Below, one piece after another: positions 45,601 through 60,600 of a stretch of 64,000 nucleotides of DNA; positions within the stretch are counted from its first letter, which is position 1, and the number at the start of each line of letters is the position of its first letter. The stretch lies in assembly GCA_023053575.1 (NCBI GenBank), contig JAKZAP010000022.1:421001-485000 (forward strand), written 5' to 3'. Source of the DNA: Branchinecta lynchi. Taxonomy: Eukaryota; Arthropoda; Branchiopoda; Anostraca; Branchinectidae. A program made the translations under genes and the position numbers. The notes beneath the pieces were generated by a model that saw only the letters and a list, made by a program, of their open reading frames with translations, did no database searches and was not told the origin of the DNA.

Positions 45601-48600
45601 GCCAATATTCGGTAGTTATCACAAATTCGGTGACTGAAAAACCGGTGACTTCGGTCAAACTGTTCGGTATATTTAGTATACAGTTACACAAAATCCTGAA
45701 TACGCTATCGGTCCAACATTATTCGGTATCATGATTGGGATTCGGTAATTTATTCGCTATCATTTTCAGGATTCGGTAGTTCCTACGAATCCCGACTTAC
45801 GTTCCAGTTTTTCGACGAAATCATACCGAACACGAATATCATTCGGTAGTCTTTCGATACCAAAACAATTCGTTATAATAGCCGGGATACGGTAGTTATA
45901 AAGAATTCCGAACATACTATCGGTCTAAAGTTATTTGGTGTAATAACTCGATTCGGTACTTTATTCGATATGATTGCCAAGATTCGGGAGTACCACGAAC
46001 CTCGAAACTGGGAAGAGGTCTAGTGACGCATTGGTTGCAGGCAAAAGGACTGATGTATGATTTCATCGATAGTCATTATTATTTTGGATCCCAAAAGGAA
46101 GATCTAATCATAAATGTTTCAAAAATTCCGGCTGCTGCGCTTTTCATGATATTCTCTATTTTGTGGAAAGGTGCGTCATTTCACTGGAGTTTTCAGCCAG
46201 TTTTAGTAGTGGGATTTCGAAGCATTAAAAGCAAGAATCTGGATGGAAAATATCGCCTGCGGCGCTCATTTTATGTGATCATGGGCAGTACCGAATAGAC
46301 TACAGTAGCTGCTGTTGCCGGAACGTCACTCCATCCGTTTTCTGGAACTTCTTCGAGTCTCCGTATTTAATCCACGGTAAATGGCCTCTATTTAATTTCC
46401 TCTTGGGTATTATAGATAGAAGCTGTTACTGTAATCTTGCCGGGCAATATATTCTCCAAGTGGGCTTCGCTAGAACGCCGCCAATAGTGGGCCTATCGTT
46501 TCTCATGCTACCCTTTAATGTTATGCTTCCTACGTAATCCTTTCTGTTCCATAATTTAAAGCTCGAATTCTCAGTATCTAGGATTCGGTAAAAGTTTTGA
46601 GAGATTCGGTAAAAATGTTGGCTCTGACCCCTCCCCCCCCCCCAACAAAAATGCAATTGCGACGCCCCTGACTATCGAATAGACTGTCCGAATTCCCTAA
46701 GAACCAAGCGGAGATAAACTATACTCGCACTCTAGTTCGTTTCGCTCTCGAACGCCCTAGTAGATAGTCGCTATGAGCCTTCCCCACGCTACCAGACTTA
46801 CATTTAATTTAATTTAATTTAACTTCAAAATAAATGCGGCACAACATTTCATGCGCGAGCAAATTGATTGGCACTTGTCGTTAACCTACAACTAAAACAT
46901 ATATACAATTGTCAACAATAAATACACTAAATCAAGTAAGGTTGTTATGATAAAAAGTAAACTGAGGCACAAAACTATTACGGTACCTTTCAGTTTTACA
47001 AGCGACAGGTGTGAGTTTTGGTACTTTCATAGATGCGTCTCTTGGAGGTCTGTTTCTTTCCGGTTTAAAAGGTGGAGGAAGCGTATTTCGGTAGACAGGG
47101 TGGGATAATAGAATTGTTCCGAAACGTTGGCACAGCTGTCCTCTACGAACAGAAAGGGGCTCCAGCTTACTCTCCTTTAGGAGATACGAGTACGGCATTT
47201 TATGGCCACCAATTATAATTTGAACAGCACGTTTTTGGATTCTTTCCAACTTATCTGAGTCACTCTTTGTAAGTCCATAATGCCATGCTGGACAAGCATA
47301 TTCAAGTAGTGAACGGACAAACATACAATACAAAGCTTTCATTCTTTCTTTAGGGACTTTGAATTTCTTTAGGATTTTTAACATACTCATAGAAGAGTTA
47401 GCTTTCTTTAAAATATACTTGGTATTTTCCTCCCAAGACATATCAGAAGATATGGTAACGCCAAGGAGTGTGATTTGGTCAGAAGCAAGGTTACCAGGGA
47501 TGGGAGGGTGGAACTGTGGGAGAGTTTTAAGAAATGAGATTGTTAGTATTGTAGATTTGTCACTGTTCACTACCATATTCGGCCGAGAAGCTTCTGTAGC
47601 AATATCCTGAATTCTGCCCAAAGATTGACTTTTTAAATTCTTTCCCACAACTTCTACAAGTGGTAAATCGTCTACGAATTTCCATCGCTCATCAATATCC
47701 TGAGCAACATCATTTATCAAAATAAGAGAACCGAACAGAAAGGCCAAAGGTTCATCTTCCTTCACCCCCCGTATTACAAGAGGCAGCACGTACTGCGGGA
47801 CGAGGTATGCCGTAACGTGTGCGAGTATTGTTCGGTTCCAAAATTGTTCTTAAACTATTCAGTTAACATTACATCTGATACGAAACCCTCAATTACCGAG
47901 TCTCGGTGCCCTGTACTTGCCAAAAGGACGGCGATCCAAAATCCGTATTGTTAAAGTTTAACTGAGAAGTCAACTTATTTTTGTATCATTTAACTGAATA
48001 CACTGTATTATTTGGATTGTGTTGAGTTTTTATTTTTCACTATTTGCTTCAGAATGACGTTAAGATATCTACTGTCTACTGTCGCCCTTACAATGCAAAA
48101 ATTTGTACTATTACACACAAAAATTTAATCTCAATACTACAGTACGCGGTATATTAGTGGCTAGTCATCAGCTGACAGAAGGTAGCTCACTTCGAGAACA
48201 CTTTTTTTTTTCGTAAATAATTTTGGTCGAGGTTACAACATAGATTCAAGCATACAGAGCACATAAATCAGACAAGGAAATTCCACTATTTGAAAATCGA
48301 TTATTCGCGATTAATAGTGGAGCAGAGAAGTATGAATAAGTGATGGGTAAGTAGACTGTCCTATTTGAGACCTTTTCAGTTGAACTTTAAGCGAGCATTC
48401 TATGCTTCCGAACGCGTACTTACCCCATTGGAAGATGGGTGAATTTTCTTGATCCGAGATTCATCTATATCAGTCGCATCCAACAATCCAATTTCTCCCT
48501 TCACTTTCTCACCCGACCCATCCATCAAGAGCGCATCATCCAAAGATCCATTGGAAGAACCAAGTTTTCCGGCCATTGTGGAAATAGGAAAAGAGGATAT

Positions 48601-51600
48601 TGGCACCGGATTCGATGACTTTTCCGGAAATGGAGGAGAAGATGCGAATCCGGAAAGAAGGTCGAAGTCTTTGCTTGAAAAACTCGTCGGTTGTCGCTGG
48701 GCAGGGGTGGGTTTCAGCATTTGGTTCATTGGTATTTTATCAACCGGCCTGAAAGACAAAATCTGCATTGAAAAAAGAAAATAATAAGCCTCGCCCAAGG
48801 TCTGTTTACCCTCCAAATCAACTGGTACCCGATTAAAAAAATTTAGGCCTGCGTAGTTGTTTGATAGTTGTACGAAAAATGTGCATGTAGTGGTATGTAA
48901 TAGCAAAGAATACTATCGTTTAATGTGCCTCAGACTGGACCAATCTTAAGCAGTACTATCGAGTATCATCCTGTCTTGCTATAACATCATCCAGTCTTGC
49001 TAATAGCAGCATGCAGTAGAATGGAGTAACACGGTAGCCTTGACATAGAAGCATGTAGTAGTATTAGTTCGTACTGCATGCAACTTTTTCATACAACTTC
49101 ATACTACGGGCAGTCTCAACTGATTAACTATCTACAACACCTTCTTGGCTATTACAGACGTATGCAATCTCAAAAACCCTTATCCTACAAACGTTAGCCC
49201 TCATACATATAACGGCTATGACATCAAGACTTTGTGGTGTTATCTTCCCTTTAGTTTTTATGGCACTTGAGCATACTCAAGTGCCATATAGCGATCGTAA
49301 TTTCTGTCGGTCTGTCGGTCTGTCTGTCTGTCGTTCTGTCGTTCTGTCGTTCTGTCGGTCTGTCCAGGTTTTGCTAGTTTGGGCACTTCCACACAAGCTA
49401 GGACGATGAAACTTCACAGGCATATCAGGGACCCGACCAGATCAACTTACAAATAATCACTTCCCCAATCCAACTTTCCCCGGATCTGGGAGTCCGGAAA
49501 CTATAAAGTAAAACGGGAGCAAAAAGTAAAACGGGAGCAAAACAAAGCGCTGGCCGAACGCGGGATCGAACCAGGAACCTTTGAGTTGATAGCCCAGTAT
49601 TCTACCACTGAGCTATGCGACGATATATCAAAAAGCGAATGCGGGAATAATGATGGTTTAAAGACGGTCAGTCCAATTCAAACAAATCTAGTGAAACGTT
49701 TGGCAGGAATATCAGCGAACCGACCAGATTAACTTGGATATAATCATATTCCAGATCCGATCATAGTGGGGGGGAGTGGAGGGATGGGAAATCCGGAAAC
49801 TATTAACATGCACAACTTTGGAAAGGGTAATCAGACATACGTGAAACTTGACCTTTGTGTGCCAGTCCAGTTTTCTACCACTGAGCCATGCCATGATGTA
49901 TAAAAAGCGAATGCGAGAATAGATACGGTTTAAAGATGGTCAGTCCAATTCAAACAAATCTAGTGAAACGCTTAGCAGGAATATCGGGGAACCGACCAGA
50001 TTAACTTGGATATAATCATATTCCGGATACGATCATAGTGGGGGGAGTGGAGGGATGAGAAATCCGGAAACAACGGTCTGTCGGTCTGTCCCGGTTTTGC
50101 TAGTTTGGGCACTTCCACATAAGCTAGGACGATGAAACTTGGCAGGCGTATAAGGGACCGAACCAGATTAACATGGAAACAGTCACTACCCCGATCCGGC
50201 AATCGTGGGGGGGGGGGGGGTGGAGCAACAAGAAATCCGGAAACTAGTAACATGCATAACTTTAGAACGGGTAATCGGACTTGCGTGAAACTTGACAAAT
50301 GTCAAGAACAATTGCCGATAACTGGGGGGGGGGGGCTGGAGGGGGGCACCCAAAACCTCGTGAAACGCTTCCACACAAGCTAGAACGATGAAACTTGGCA
50401 GGCGTGTTGGGAAACCGACCAGATTAACTTGGAAATAATCACTTCCCCGATCCGGCCATCTTGGGGGCAGTGGAGGGATGGGAATTCCGGAAAGTAGTAG
50501 CATGCCTAACTTTTGAACGGGTAATCAGATATGCCTGAAACTTGACATATGTCAAGAACAAGTGCTTCAGAAGCTCAATTTCAAATCCGGACCAGATCCG
50601 ACAACTTGGGGGGGGGCTGGAGGGGGCACCGGAAATCTCATGAAACGCTTCCCCATAAGCTAGGACAATGAAATTTGGCAGGCATATCAGGGAACCGACC
50701 AGAAGAACTCGAAAATAATCACTTTCCCCATCCGGTCATTGTGGGAGGAGTGGAGGGATGGGAAATCCGGAAACTAGTAACATGCATAACTTTGGAACGG
50801 GTAGTCAGACATGCAAGAAACTTGACATATGTCGAGAACAAGTGCTTCAGATGCTCAGTTTCAAATCCGGACCAGATCCGATCACTGGGGGGGGGAGCTG
50901 GAGGGGCAACCGGAAATCTGGTGAAACGCTTCCAAATAAGCTAGCACAATAAAACTTGACAGGCATGTGAGGGAACCAACCAGATTAACATGGAAATAAT
51001 CGCTTTCCCGATCCTGCTATCGCGGATGGGGGGGGGGGGGGTGTGGAGGGAAGGGGAATCCGGAAACTAGAAACATGCATAACTCTGGAATGGATCATCG
51101 GACATGCATAAAACTTGACAATTGTGAAGAACAAGTGTCTCAGATTTTCAGTTTCAAATCTGGACCAAATCCGAAGAGAGGGGGATTAGAGGGAGGACCG
51201 GAAATGTCGTGAAATGCTTAGGGTCGATGGATCGGGATTTCACAGTAGAGGGGTTGGAAGGGGTTTTCCCGGATTTCCGGTGATCAGAAGTTAGGGTACT
51301 TCGAGGGGTACTTCCACATGTACTAGGACCATGAAACTTGGCAGACGTATTAGGTACTCTTCCAGGTCAACTTGAAAATAGTTCTTTTCCCGATCCGATG
51401 ATCATGGGGGAGATTCTATTGACATGCATAACTTTGGAACAGGTGATCAGACGTGCATGAAACTTGTTAAGTGTCAAGAACAAGTGACTCAGATGATCAA
51501 TTTCAAGTCTGGAACGGATCTGATAACATCAGCAGGAGCTGAAGGCGGGGGGTGAAATCTCTTGAAGCGCTTAGAGTCGAGAAATCGGGATGGGACTTGG

Positions 51601-54600
51601 AGGGAAGAACAAGCATAAGCCATAGATACATTGTAGAGGCTTAACGGCCTGCCATTCAATTTGCAAATATATTATTATTATTATTATTGACAAAACAGGA
51701 CCGATCGTGTCACAGTGGGGGGAGTTGGAGGGGGTTTTCCCTAATTCCGATGATCACGAGTTAGGGTACTTCCAGATGTGCTATGACCGTGAGACTTTGC
51801 AGACATGTTAGGGACTCTATTAGATTGGCTTGAAAATATAGTCCCTCCCCCGATCCGATCATCGTTGGAGGAAGATACAGTTGTCAATGAGTGCTATAAC
51901 CATTTCAGATCTACTAGATCAAGCCCATTTTCTGATGAAATGAATATCGGGAGAGAGATCCAGCCTTGAAAACTGCAAACCGTATCTGACAAACATGCTA
52001 ACTGTTCTTACAAGTGCCATATGAGCTTTCAGCTCTTGTTCTTATTTGTACTCCACTGCATGTTTCTCTTATATTCAAATAATGCATAAAACGGATATGT
52101 CAGCTACGATGCTTTGGCAGCGATATTGCGGCCCTTCTTGGCAGGGGTCCTCGTCAGGCTGTCAATCTTCAGGGCCAACTTCGGGGAAGAAAACAAACCT
52201 GCAAAAGGACCCTTGCCAACAAGGACCCTTGCCAAAAAAGGACCCTTGCCAAAAAAGGCCAAAATATCGCTGACATATCCGCTTTATGCATTATTTGAAT
52301 ATATGTTTAAGTCACCTTAGGCTCAAGGAATAATTACGTTTCTCGCGTCAAAACATCTAAAATAAATAAATATATGTCCCTCGATGCAAACACCCGTCCC
52401 TGGTCAAACAAGGGACGGGACCAGTGATTTCCAGTCCAGCTTGCCCTAAAACCGAGTTTCTGGCTGAGAGGACTTTTGAACAAGCAACTAAAGGCGTATT
52501 CCCCAAGGACTCCGCGGGGAATCAAAGGGATCGGCGAGAATACAGGGAGCCACTCCACGCGGACTCCGCGGACGGAAAAACAACGAGAACATGGGAAATG
52601 CTTCCAAAATCAATTTTGTGCGAAAAAAAAATATTCAGGTGACAGAACTAGTCTGGATCCACTTTATTTTTGGCTTAGTTTATTCTGACTGTTTTTTACT
52701 TAACTTTACATTGTCATTAATTACAAAAAAAATCGCAATTATAACCACAATGATAAAGATACAAATTTCTCAAAGTCAGTTTTAAACAAAACCACGCTGA
52801 TGTTCTCACTTGCCGTGTTTTGCTACCTTCAATGTCTATCACGCTGTCGACGGTTGTCTGCGAGAAGTCTTTCCATCAGAAAAAGCGTTTGTGCAATTTG
52901 TTTCCCTGTTTTCGCTACAAATTACGGGTCTCGGAAAAGGCTTAAGACAGCCAAAACCGCGGGTTATTTGTTTAAAGCACAGCATAGTTTTAAAGTATTC
53001 AAATATTTTAAAATACTGTAGTTGAAGAGTAAATACTGCGAGGGGTGTTTTAAGAATATTTTGATATTTAAACGTTTAACTACGCATGTTTGTTTTCAGT
53101 CTCAATATAGATTACACTATTCGCGAATTCAGATTCAAATCCTGTCCTGCTGGGATTCGTCCGTCTCTGCTTCAAACCTCGGGGAATCCTACCTTGGTTG
53201 AAATTTCCCCATGCTCCCCGTTGCACTCGTCCCAGGCATGTTTTTCAACAAATCTCCTAACACGTCCAAATCGTCCAATCCCCGCGGCTTTAGAGGGGGA
53301 GCAGATGGTGCTTCTTCTTCCCACAACTGTGATTGGAGAACTTGATGCGGTTTGATTGGCTCTGCATTAGCCAGACGCAGGACTGGGACACATGGCACTC
53401 GGAGATCTAAAAGGAGATAAATAATAACACAAAGCAAGAGAAAAGGCTTTCGCCTCTAAATAACTCAAAAAATTTTGAGTAGTCGAACTGATCAGAGTTA
53501 AAAATCCCATCAACAATGCACTTGAACTATTGATCGGTTCAGCATTAACCGCATCTTCGGTAAGGCTGTTCCAAGGACCAACAATTCTGTTGCAAAACTT
53601 AACAGCGTCCGTGTGGAATCTCGATGTTGCAGGCTTGGGCGTATAAAATAGGCCTCTTGGTCAGCTTATTACTTCGATTTTTATAACACTACTTTCCACT
53701 AAATAATTTTTGTTCAGATCCTTAAAGGACCTATCGTACCTTTTATGCCAATGCGACCTACTTCCGTGACATCATCCATTAGTTCTTGAACCGAGAGATC
53801 CAACTTTTACATGTTACATTCTGAACCCGCTAACGACAGCTAACTTATCATTGCACTTGTCGCAATTCACTAATTTCCATACGCATTATGCTCCGGACAA
53901 GTGTACCGTATCATCCTACTGATGCGTAAAACCGTTTTCTGAATTTTGCCGAGATCTTGCTAGAAGTTGATGGGTCTGGGAAAAGGCTTAAGACAGGCAA
54001 AGTCATTGATAATTTTTTTAAAGCATAGCCTAGCTTTACAGTATTCAGATAGTCTTGAATATTGGAACATGAACAGTAAATAGTGCGAGGTGTACTCTAG
54101 GGTACCTTGATAAATAGGGTGGGTGGTTTGTCAGTTTTATTTTGTTTTTGGGACGAGTAACATATCATTTGATTTGTTATCATCGCTCTTGTTTTTACCC
54201 TTGCACGACAAGTCAAAATTCATCCAGCCGCGGCGAATTTGAACGTCAGCAAAAGCGTGGGTTTCAATGGCCGACTAAGCCAAAGCTTATTATTACGCCT
54301 GAGAGATGATCACGTGGCGCAAGATCAAGTCTGTGAGCGTGTTCCATCCTCGTACCAATAGTAACTATTAGTTACTATTTCCGTTCCATCCTCACGAAAA
54401 GTTACTACGCTAAGCGTTCCAACCTTCTCGGAATAGTAACTAATAGTTACTATTTGCTTACCATGCTCGGGAGCGTGGTAAGCGTAGTAACTACGCATCT
54501 CTGTAACGTGATTGGTCGGATTCGCCCATGGCATGATATCCCGCTGGAAAATAGAAAGATCGTTCCAGCCTTGACGGCAAAAAGCCAGAGTTTGTGACGT

Positions 54601-57600
54601 CATGCGTAGTAACTACGGTAAGTAGGGTGGAACACGCTCTGTGGAACGTCCTCTATTTCAGCATAGAGGTACAATCACGTCCGTAAGAATAAGTTCATTT
54701 GATATAATTGATTATTGGGAAACAGCGAAGTAACGCATTTTCATCGGGCCTTCAGGCGTATTTAAGTGAATTAGATGATAACTAGACTGTAGTATCTCAG
54801 CCCTTTCGGCTAAACTTTAAAGGACCCCTCGCATTATTTACTGTCCAACTTATTGTATATTTGAATACTTAAACTAGTAAAAACTAGTATGTGGTTGTTT
54901 CAACAAATAACCCACGGTTCTGGATGTTTTAACACTTTTCCGAGACCGGTTGACTTGTAGCGAAAACAGGGAAATAGTTTAGATAACCGGTTTTTCTGAT
55001 GGGAAAATTTGTCGCAGACGACCGTCAACAGCGTGATACACATCGAAGGTAGCAAAACACGACAAGTGAGAAAATCAGCGTAGCTTTGTAAGAGGGGTTA
55101 TAATGTACCGTACGAAATTGGGGTCTACGGGTTTAGAAATATATGAGTGATTATGGAAGTAAGTTGCGTTAGTATTATAGGTAAGACAGGTCCTTTAACT
55201 ACGTTCGTACCGAATGCGACTATTGGCTGAAATCCTGAAAATGTAAGTATAATCAATGAAACGAATTATTTAACTTACCAAGCGAATGCAGTTCATCGTC
55301 TATACTAAGCCGCTGCGTTGCTGATGACGTTGGTATTTCCACTGATGGTGTGTCGATTTCTAAAAGAGCTCCTGATTCAGAACGACCGCCAGTTTTTATG
55401 AACTGTCGATAGAGGTCCAATACTTGGTTTAGTTCGTCCGCGGACCGTAGGATGCTGTCTAAGACATCACCTGAAACAAAACACGATTTATAATAATAAT
55501 AATTTTATTTCTCACCCATCAACAAGACCAAAGGTTTCGATGGGATCCCAAAAATCCAATATTTGATCTAGACAATTGGGTCTTGCCTTCGCCTGGTCCA
55601 GTCTTTGCCAGATTCCTTGAACCTTTTTAATATCAAAATTCAGAAACAGATTAAGGCGAAATAGCTAACCATCTGCGAAAACCAATTTCAGATATGGATT
55701 CAGCATGTGCGTTTACCCTAATAAGTCATATCTACTTTGACGAAAACTTCCTGCCTTACTTCCACCAATTTTCCGGTTTCGGCTGAATTCCGGAACTACT
55801 TGTCCGGTGAAAAAAAGAAAGCTAAGAAACAAACTCAGCGTATCTTCTTTCCCCAATATCGAACATCTAATCAACTTCAAATAAAAATTTAACTTATAAC
55901 AAATTTTCAAGTTCCATCCGGATTCCGGGCGAACTATATGTCCGTGTAAAAAATAATTGTCATATACGGATTCAGCATCACTTCTTACCCTTAAATCGGA
56001 TTTCTAATCAACTACAAACAAAATTTTTACTTTTAACACATTTTCCGGTTTTGGCCGGATTCTGGACGAACTACTTATCCGGGTAGAAAATTATTTTCAC
56101 ACAAGTGTTCAGTCTTCCTACCCCTAAATCGAACATATAATCAACATCAAATACAAATTTTACTTTTAACTAACTTTCCGGTTTTGGCAGGATTCCAGAC
56201 GAAATATTTGTCGGGCGAGAAAATGGTTTTAATCATCGTGTTCAGCATGTCTTCTTACCCCATGATCGACTATCAAAATGTTTTGTTCAACGACAGTTTC
56301 AAAATATTTTGTTTGTTCCTTAATTTGAACCCCCTCCCCCACCCCTAAATGTAGGGCTACAAAGCCCATCTACGAGCTGTCCGATGACCCAATGAATCCT
56401 CACGCCAAGTTTCATCAAAATATCTCATTCCCTTCGAGAGATATCGTGCTTAAAAACGGACACTTAATTTAAACCCCCTCCCCCACCCCTAAATGTAAGG
56501 GCTACAAAGCCCATCTACGGGCTGTCCGATGACCCAATGAATCCTCACACCAAGTTTCATCAAAATATCTCATTCCCTTTGAGAGATATTGTGCTTAAAA
56601 ACGGACAACTTTTGCAATGTCATAGGTATCCCTCCACTTACGTTTTGGGATCCCAAAAAGCACATGGCATAGACGAAGTAGTAATAAAGAAAAAAAATAA
56701 GAAGGAAACACTATAATAAGAGGAGACCAGACAGACATAAGAGACTACGACGAAATTATTCTATCTATAGAACTATCCTATTGTAGAAGAATGCTCTTCC
56801 ATTCATGCTTAATCTTTTTGTTGTACTTCTGTACAAGTTATCGAACTGCTGTAAGCAGGTCAGTGAGGCTGTAAGTAGCGATGACTTTACTATTCCGGGT
56901 CCAAGGAGGGAGGCAGAGCAGGAATTTACAGAAACGAAAATAAATAGAGCCAATTTGTTTTTTTTTATCAGAAATTTTTTTTTTACGAAAATGGGTACGC
57001 TGACAGCACTCATACACAAATCCCCAATTTTTTGGCATGGTGCCCTAATGTACGGGCATGGTGTGTATACGTTAGGGGCCATGATCTGCAGCAAGGTACG
57101 GTACCAAGGTACCACGGTAGCAAGGTACGGTACGCCATAAAAATCTGTTTGAAAACTGCATTTCAGATTCTCTATTGGGGTGTAGCGACCCGTAGCGGCC
57201 AGGGAACCTAGTTCCCTGGCTGGTAGAAGATGGCGCGACCAGCCAAGCTGGGTTTCTGGGGCGCGTACAGATAAATAAACCGTTCCGAAATAACCCTCTT
57301 CCGAATCAACCAAAGAACACAAGTGTACGAAAACATGGTGTTTAATAAAAGACCTGAGATTAGTAATATGAATGAATGAATGAATGAATACTTTTAATTC
57401 AGCAAATAGCCATAAACGAAAAAGAAAACACACAGAAAAGAAAACAACAACAACAACAAAATCATGCAGTCTGTTCCTGCTGTTGCGTTGCAGCAAGAAG
57501 AGACTGCCATACAGGCAGGCAATGAAAAATTGGCACAGTGGCAAATTTTATAACCTCAATCTTTGAATCCAAAAGACGGCACAGAAGTGCCGCTCTAGCC

Positions 57601-60600
57601 TTACGGCGAATTTCCTCAAAAGTGAGGCATCTTCTCGAAACGAGCGCCGAAGAAACACTACAGATATATGGTAGCTTAAACAAACGCCGGAACACACGGT
57701 TATAACTTATTTTAGCGTTGCTAAGACTTTTAGCGGTAGCATTAGTTACCAATGCTAAAGCAAAAAGATGATAACAGTACGTTCTAAACAGCTGAACGCG
57801 TACATCAAGGTCAGCCTTGCTGAACTTACGAATTAAAACGTTTGCACGTTTGCATAGCCCCGATATCAACTCTTTAACATGAAGGTCATCATTCAGGTTA
57901 GACTTGAACGTGAATCCTAAATAACGGAACTCATCGACATAACATAGTATTCGACCTGACAGGTGCACATCATTTTTAGCAACACGAATACCAGCTTTGC
58001 GAAACAACATCACATGAGTTTTCTTTGTATTAAAAAGAATGTCATGTTGTGACGCAAAACTGTCACAAATTTTAAGAAGCTTATTCAATCCATAACACGT
58101 AGGCGACAGTACCACTAGGTCGTCTGCAAAAAGCAGGTGGTTCATACATCTTCCGGCAATGTAGCATCCAACCATACACGAAGACAGACGGGCAGACAAA
58201 GCGTCAATATAAACTGAGTAAAGCAATGGGGACAGAACCCCACCCTGCCGAAGGCCGTTCAGAAGGCCAAACTCATTACTTACAGTCGTACCCCACCTTA
58301 TTCTGAACTTCTGGTTCCGGAACCAATAAGATAGAAGTTTGAGGTAGCATGCTGGTACACTCCTAGCACGGAGTATATCAAGCATCGTCTTATGGTTTAC
58401 CCGATCAAAAGCTTTACTCGAGTCTATGAAACAAGCAAACACGGGTGAAGAATATTGTAGGAAATACTCCACAATAAAACGAAGTAGAAAAATAGCAAAT
58501 TCTACACCACAATAACGTTTAAACCCAAACTGGAACGATGAAGTCTGTAGAAATTCACGCAGGATGTCAGCCAAACATCTCTCAAATATTTTTGAAATCA
58601 CAGTAGCAAGAGCTATGGGACGATAATTATCAGAACTGGTTAAAAGACCAGCACGATTTTTCAAAATTGGAACCAAATTTACTGACATTAGGGAATCCGG
58701 AACAAACCCGTGCACAATAAACGCATTGAACAGGGCACATAATACTGCACACTTTCTTTCAGAAGCAAATTTGAGGTGCTTAGCAGACACACCGTCTGCT
58801 CCCCCCGATTTAGCAGTATCTAACTTTCGTATGATAGTACTAACATCCATCTCAGTTACGGGTCTGATCATGCCAGACGAGGGCAGTACATGATACTCAG
58901 AGCAATCACTGCCTACTGAAGAAAAAAGAGCCTCAAATTTGCCTCTCCACAACTCACAAATGGCCTCATCCCCGGAATACCCATCCATGGTCTGAGGGAG
59001 GACTTGTGGCACATTAAATACTGACCGAACACGAGACCAAAAATCTTTTACTTTACCCATTAATAATGATTTTGCCATCGCATCAAATCTCAGACTTTCG
59101 CAATGAGATCTACATTGCTTGAGCCTTGTTTTAAAACAACGTCGTGCGAACTTCATAGCTTCTAGTACAGGCCCAAGAAGAGGCCTACCCATATGAACCC
59201 ATTGTAAAAAAGCACTTCTTGAACTCCCATAAAGAGACTTCAGGTGACGATTCCAACCTGGAATGTTGGACTTTCTACGATTTTGAGCTGTTACCTTCGA
59301 CGGGATAGTACTAGAAGCGGCAAAAATAAGAATACTCACAAACAATGCATATAGGCTAGAAATTTCAGCCCGATGTGTGATTATGTCACAATTCCGACCG
59401 TCACAAGAGAAACAGGGCAGGCTAAGGTCAATTTGATTGAGCTGATTTTGCGTGGCCACTAAGTAGCTCAGGGTATCTTCTTCTGTGCAGACATCCCAAT
59501 TCGTCGCTGGCATTACTGCTTTCGGAGCACATACCACATTATCATACAGCCCACTGGGCGGCATATTCACTACAAACCTCAACGGTAAATGGTCGGGACC
59601 AAACTCATACTCTATCCACATCTCGCTTATAAGGGGCACAAGCGGACTGGACACTAGGACGTGGTCTAACCACGATACCAAGCCTAGTTGACTTTCACTC
59701 ACGTAAGTATATGAATTAGCTGGAAGCCTTTGCACATCAATCAGACACAGGTCATTGCTTTGAGCAAAAGATTGCAGCTCACCAAAGAAGTCAGGAGAAC
59801 AGCAGCGACTAGCATTGGAATTAAAATCACCGAGGACACAAAGGTAATCAAACTGTTCAGACTCAACGATAGAGTGAATCCTGCTGAGACAATCTTCAAA
59901 TTCAGACACATTTCCCGAGCAGCACGTAGGTAAGTATACGTTTACATAAAGCAGGGCATCCCCTTGAGGACCGATCTTAAATCCAATCATGCGGTCGTCA
60001 TGGAGATCTACGATATCGCAGCATGGCCCCAGCTCTTTTCTCCACAATACAGCAACGCCACCGTAAGGCCTACCGGTAAGCAGCTCCGAATCATTTACGG
60101 GGGTGACACCTGCTCCGTAGAACGAGGAATCAATGCTTTGTAACAGGGGGAGATCACACTGCAACAGCCAGATCTCTTGCAGGAATATAATATCGGACGT
60201 ACTACACAGATTACTGATCTCGTGTCGACTAGAGCGCACGGATCGGCAATTATATGAACATACTCTAATCGGCCTGCTGCACATTTCCAGATCCCTGAGG
60301 TCGCTCATAGAATTTGCGCACAAGAACCCCGCTAGGCCAGAAGTCTGGACGCATTACTGTATCGTAGTAGTTGGCAGGGATAACCACCTTAAAGGAAGCA
60401 CTGGTAGACCCGCGAGTATTAGGAATCCGCTCACACACTAAAGCACTTCCTCTATGGTTGAGTTTTCTCGCAAGAGCGTTTCCGAGAGCCTGGGCATCAG
60501 TCCCAGCATCCAAACGGGCGACAAATAGCTTCCTAGACTGACCTTGCAAGGCAGACCTGACGCCAACAAGGCCACCATTTGAAATAGCACCGATAACCGC

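Noticed and set aside
56765..57544. 259-codon minus-strand frame
   Set aside because: Its end overlaps a LINE C-terminal remnant and its start overlaps the LINE tail region; the middle has no protein character. It is a chance fusion of frames.
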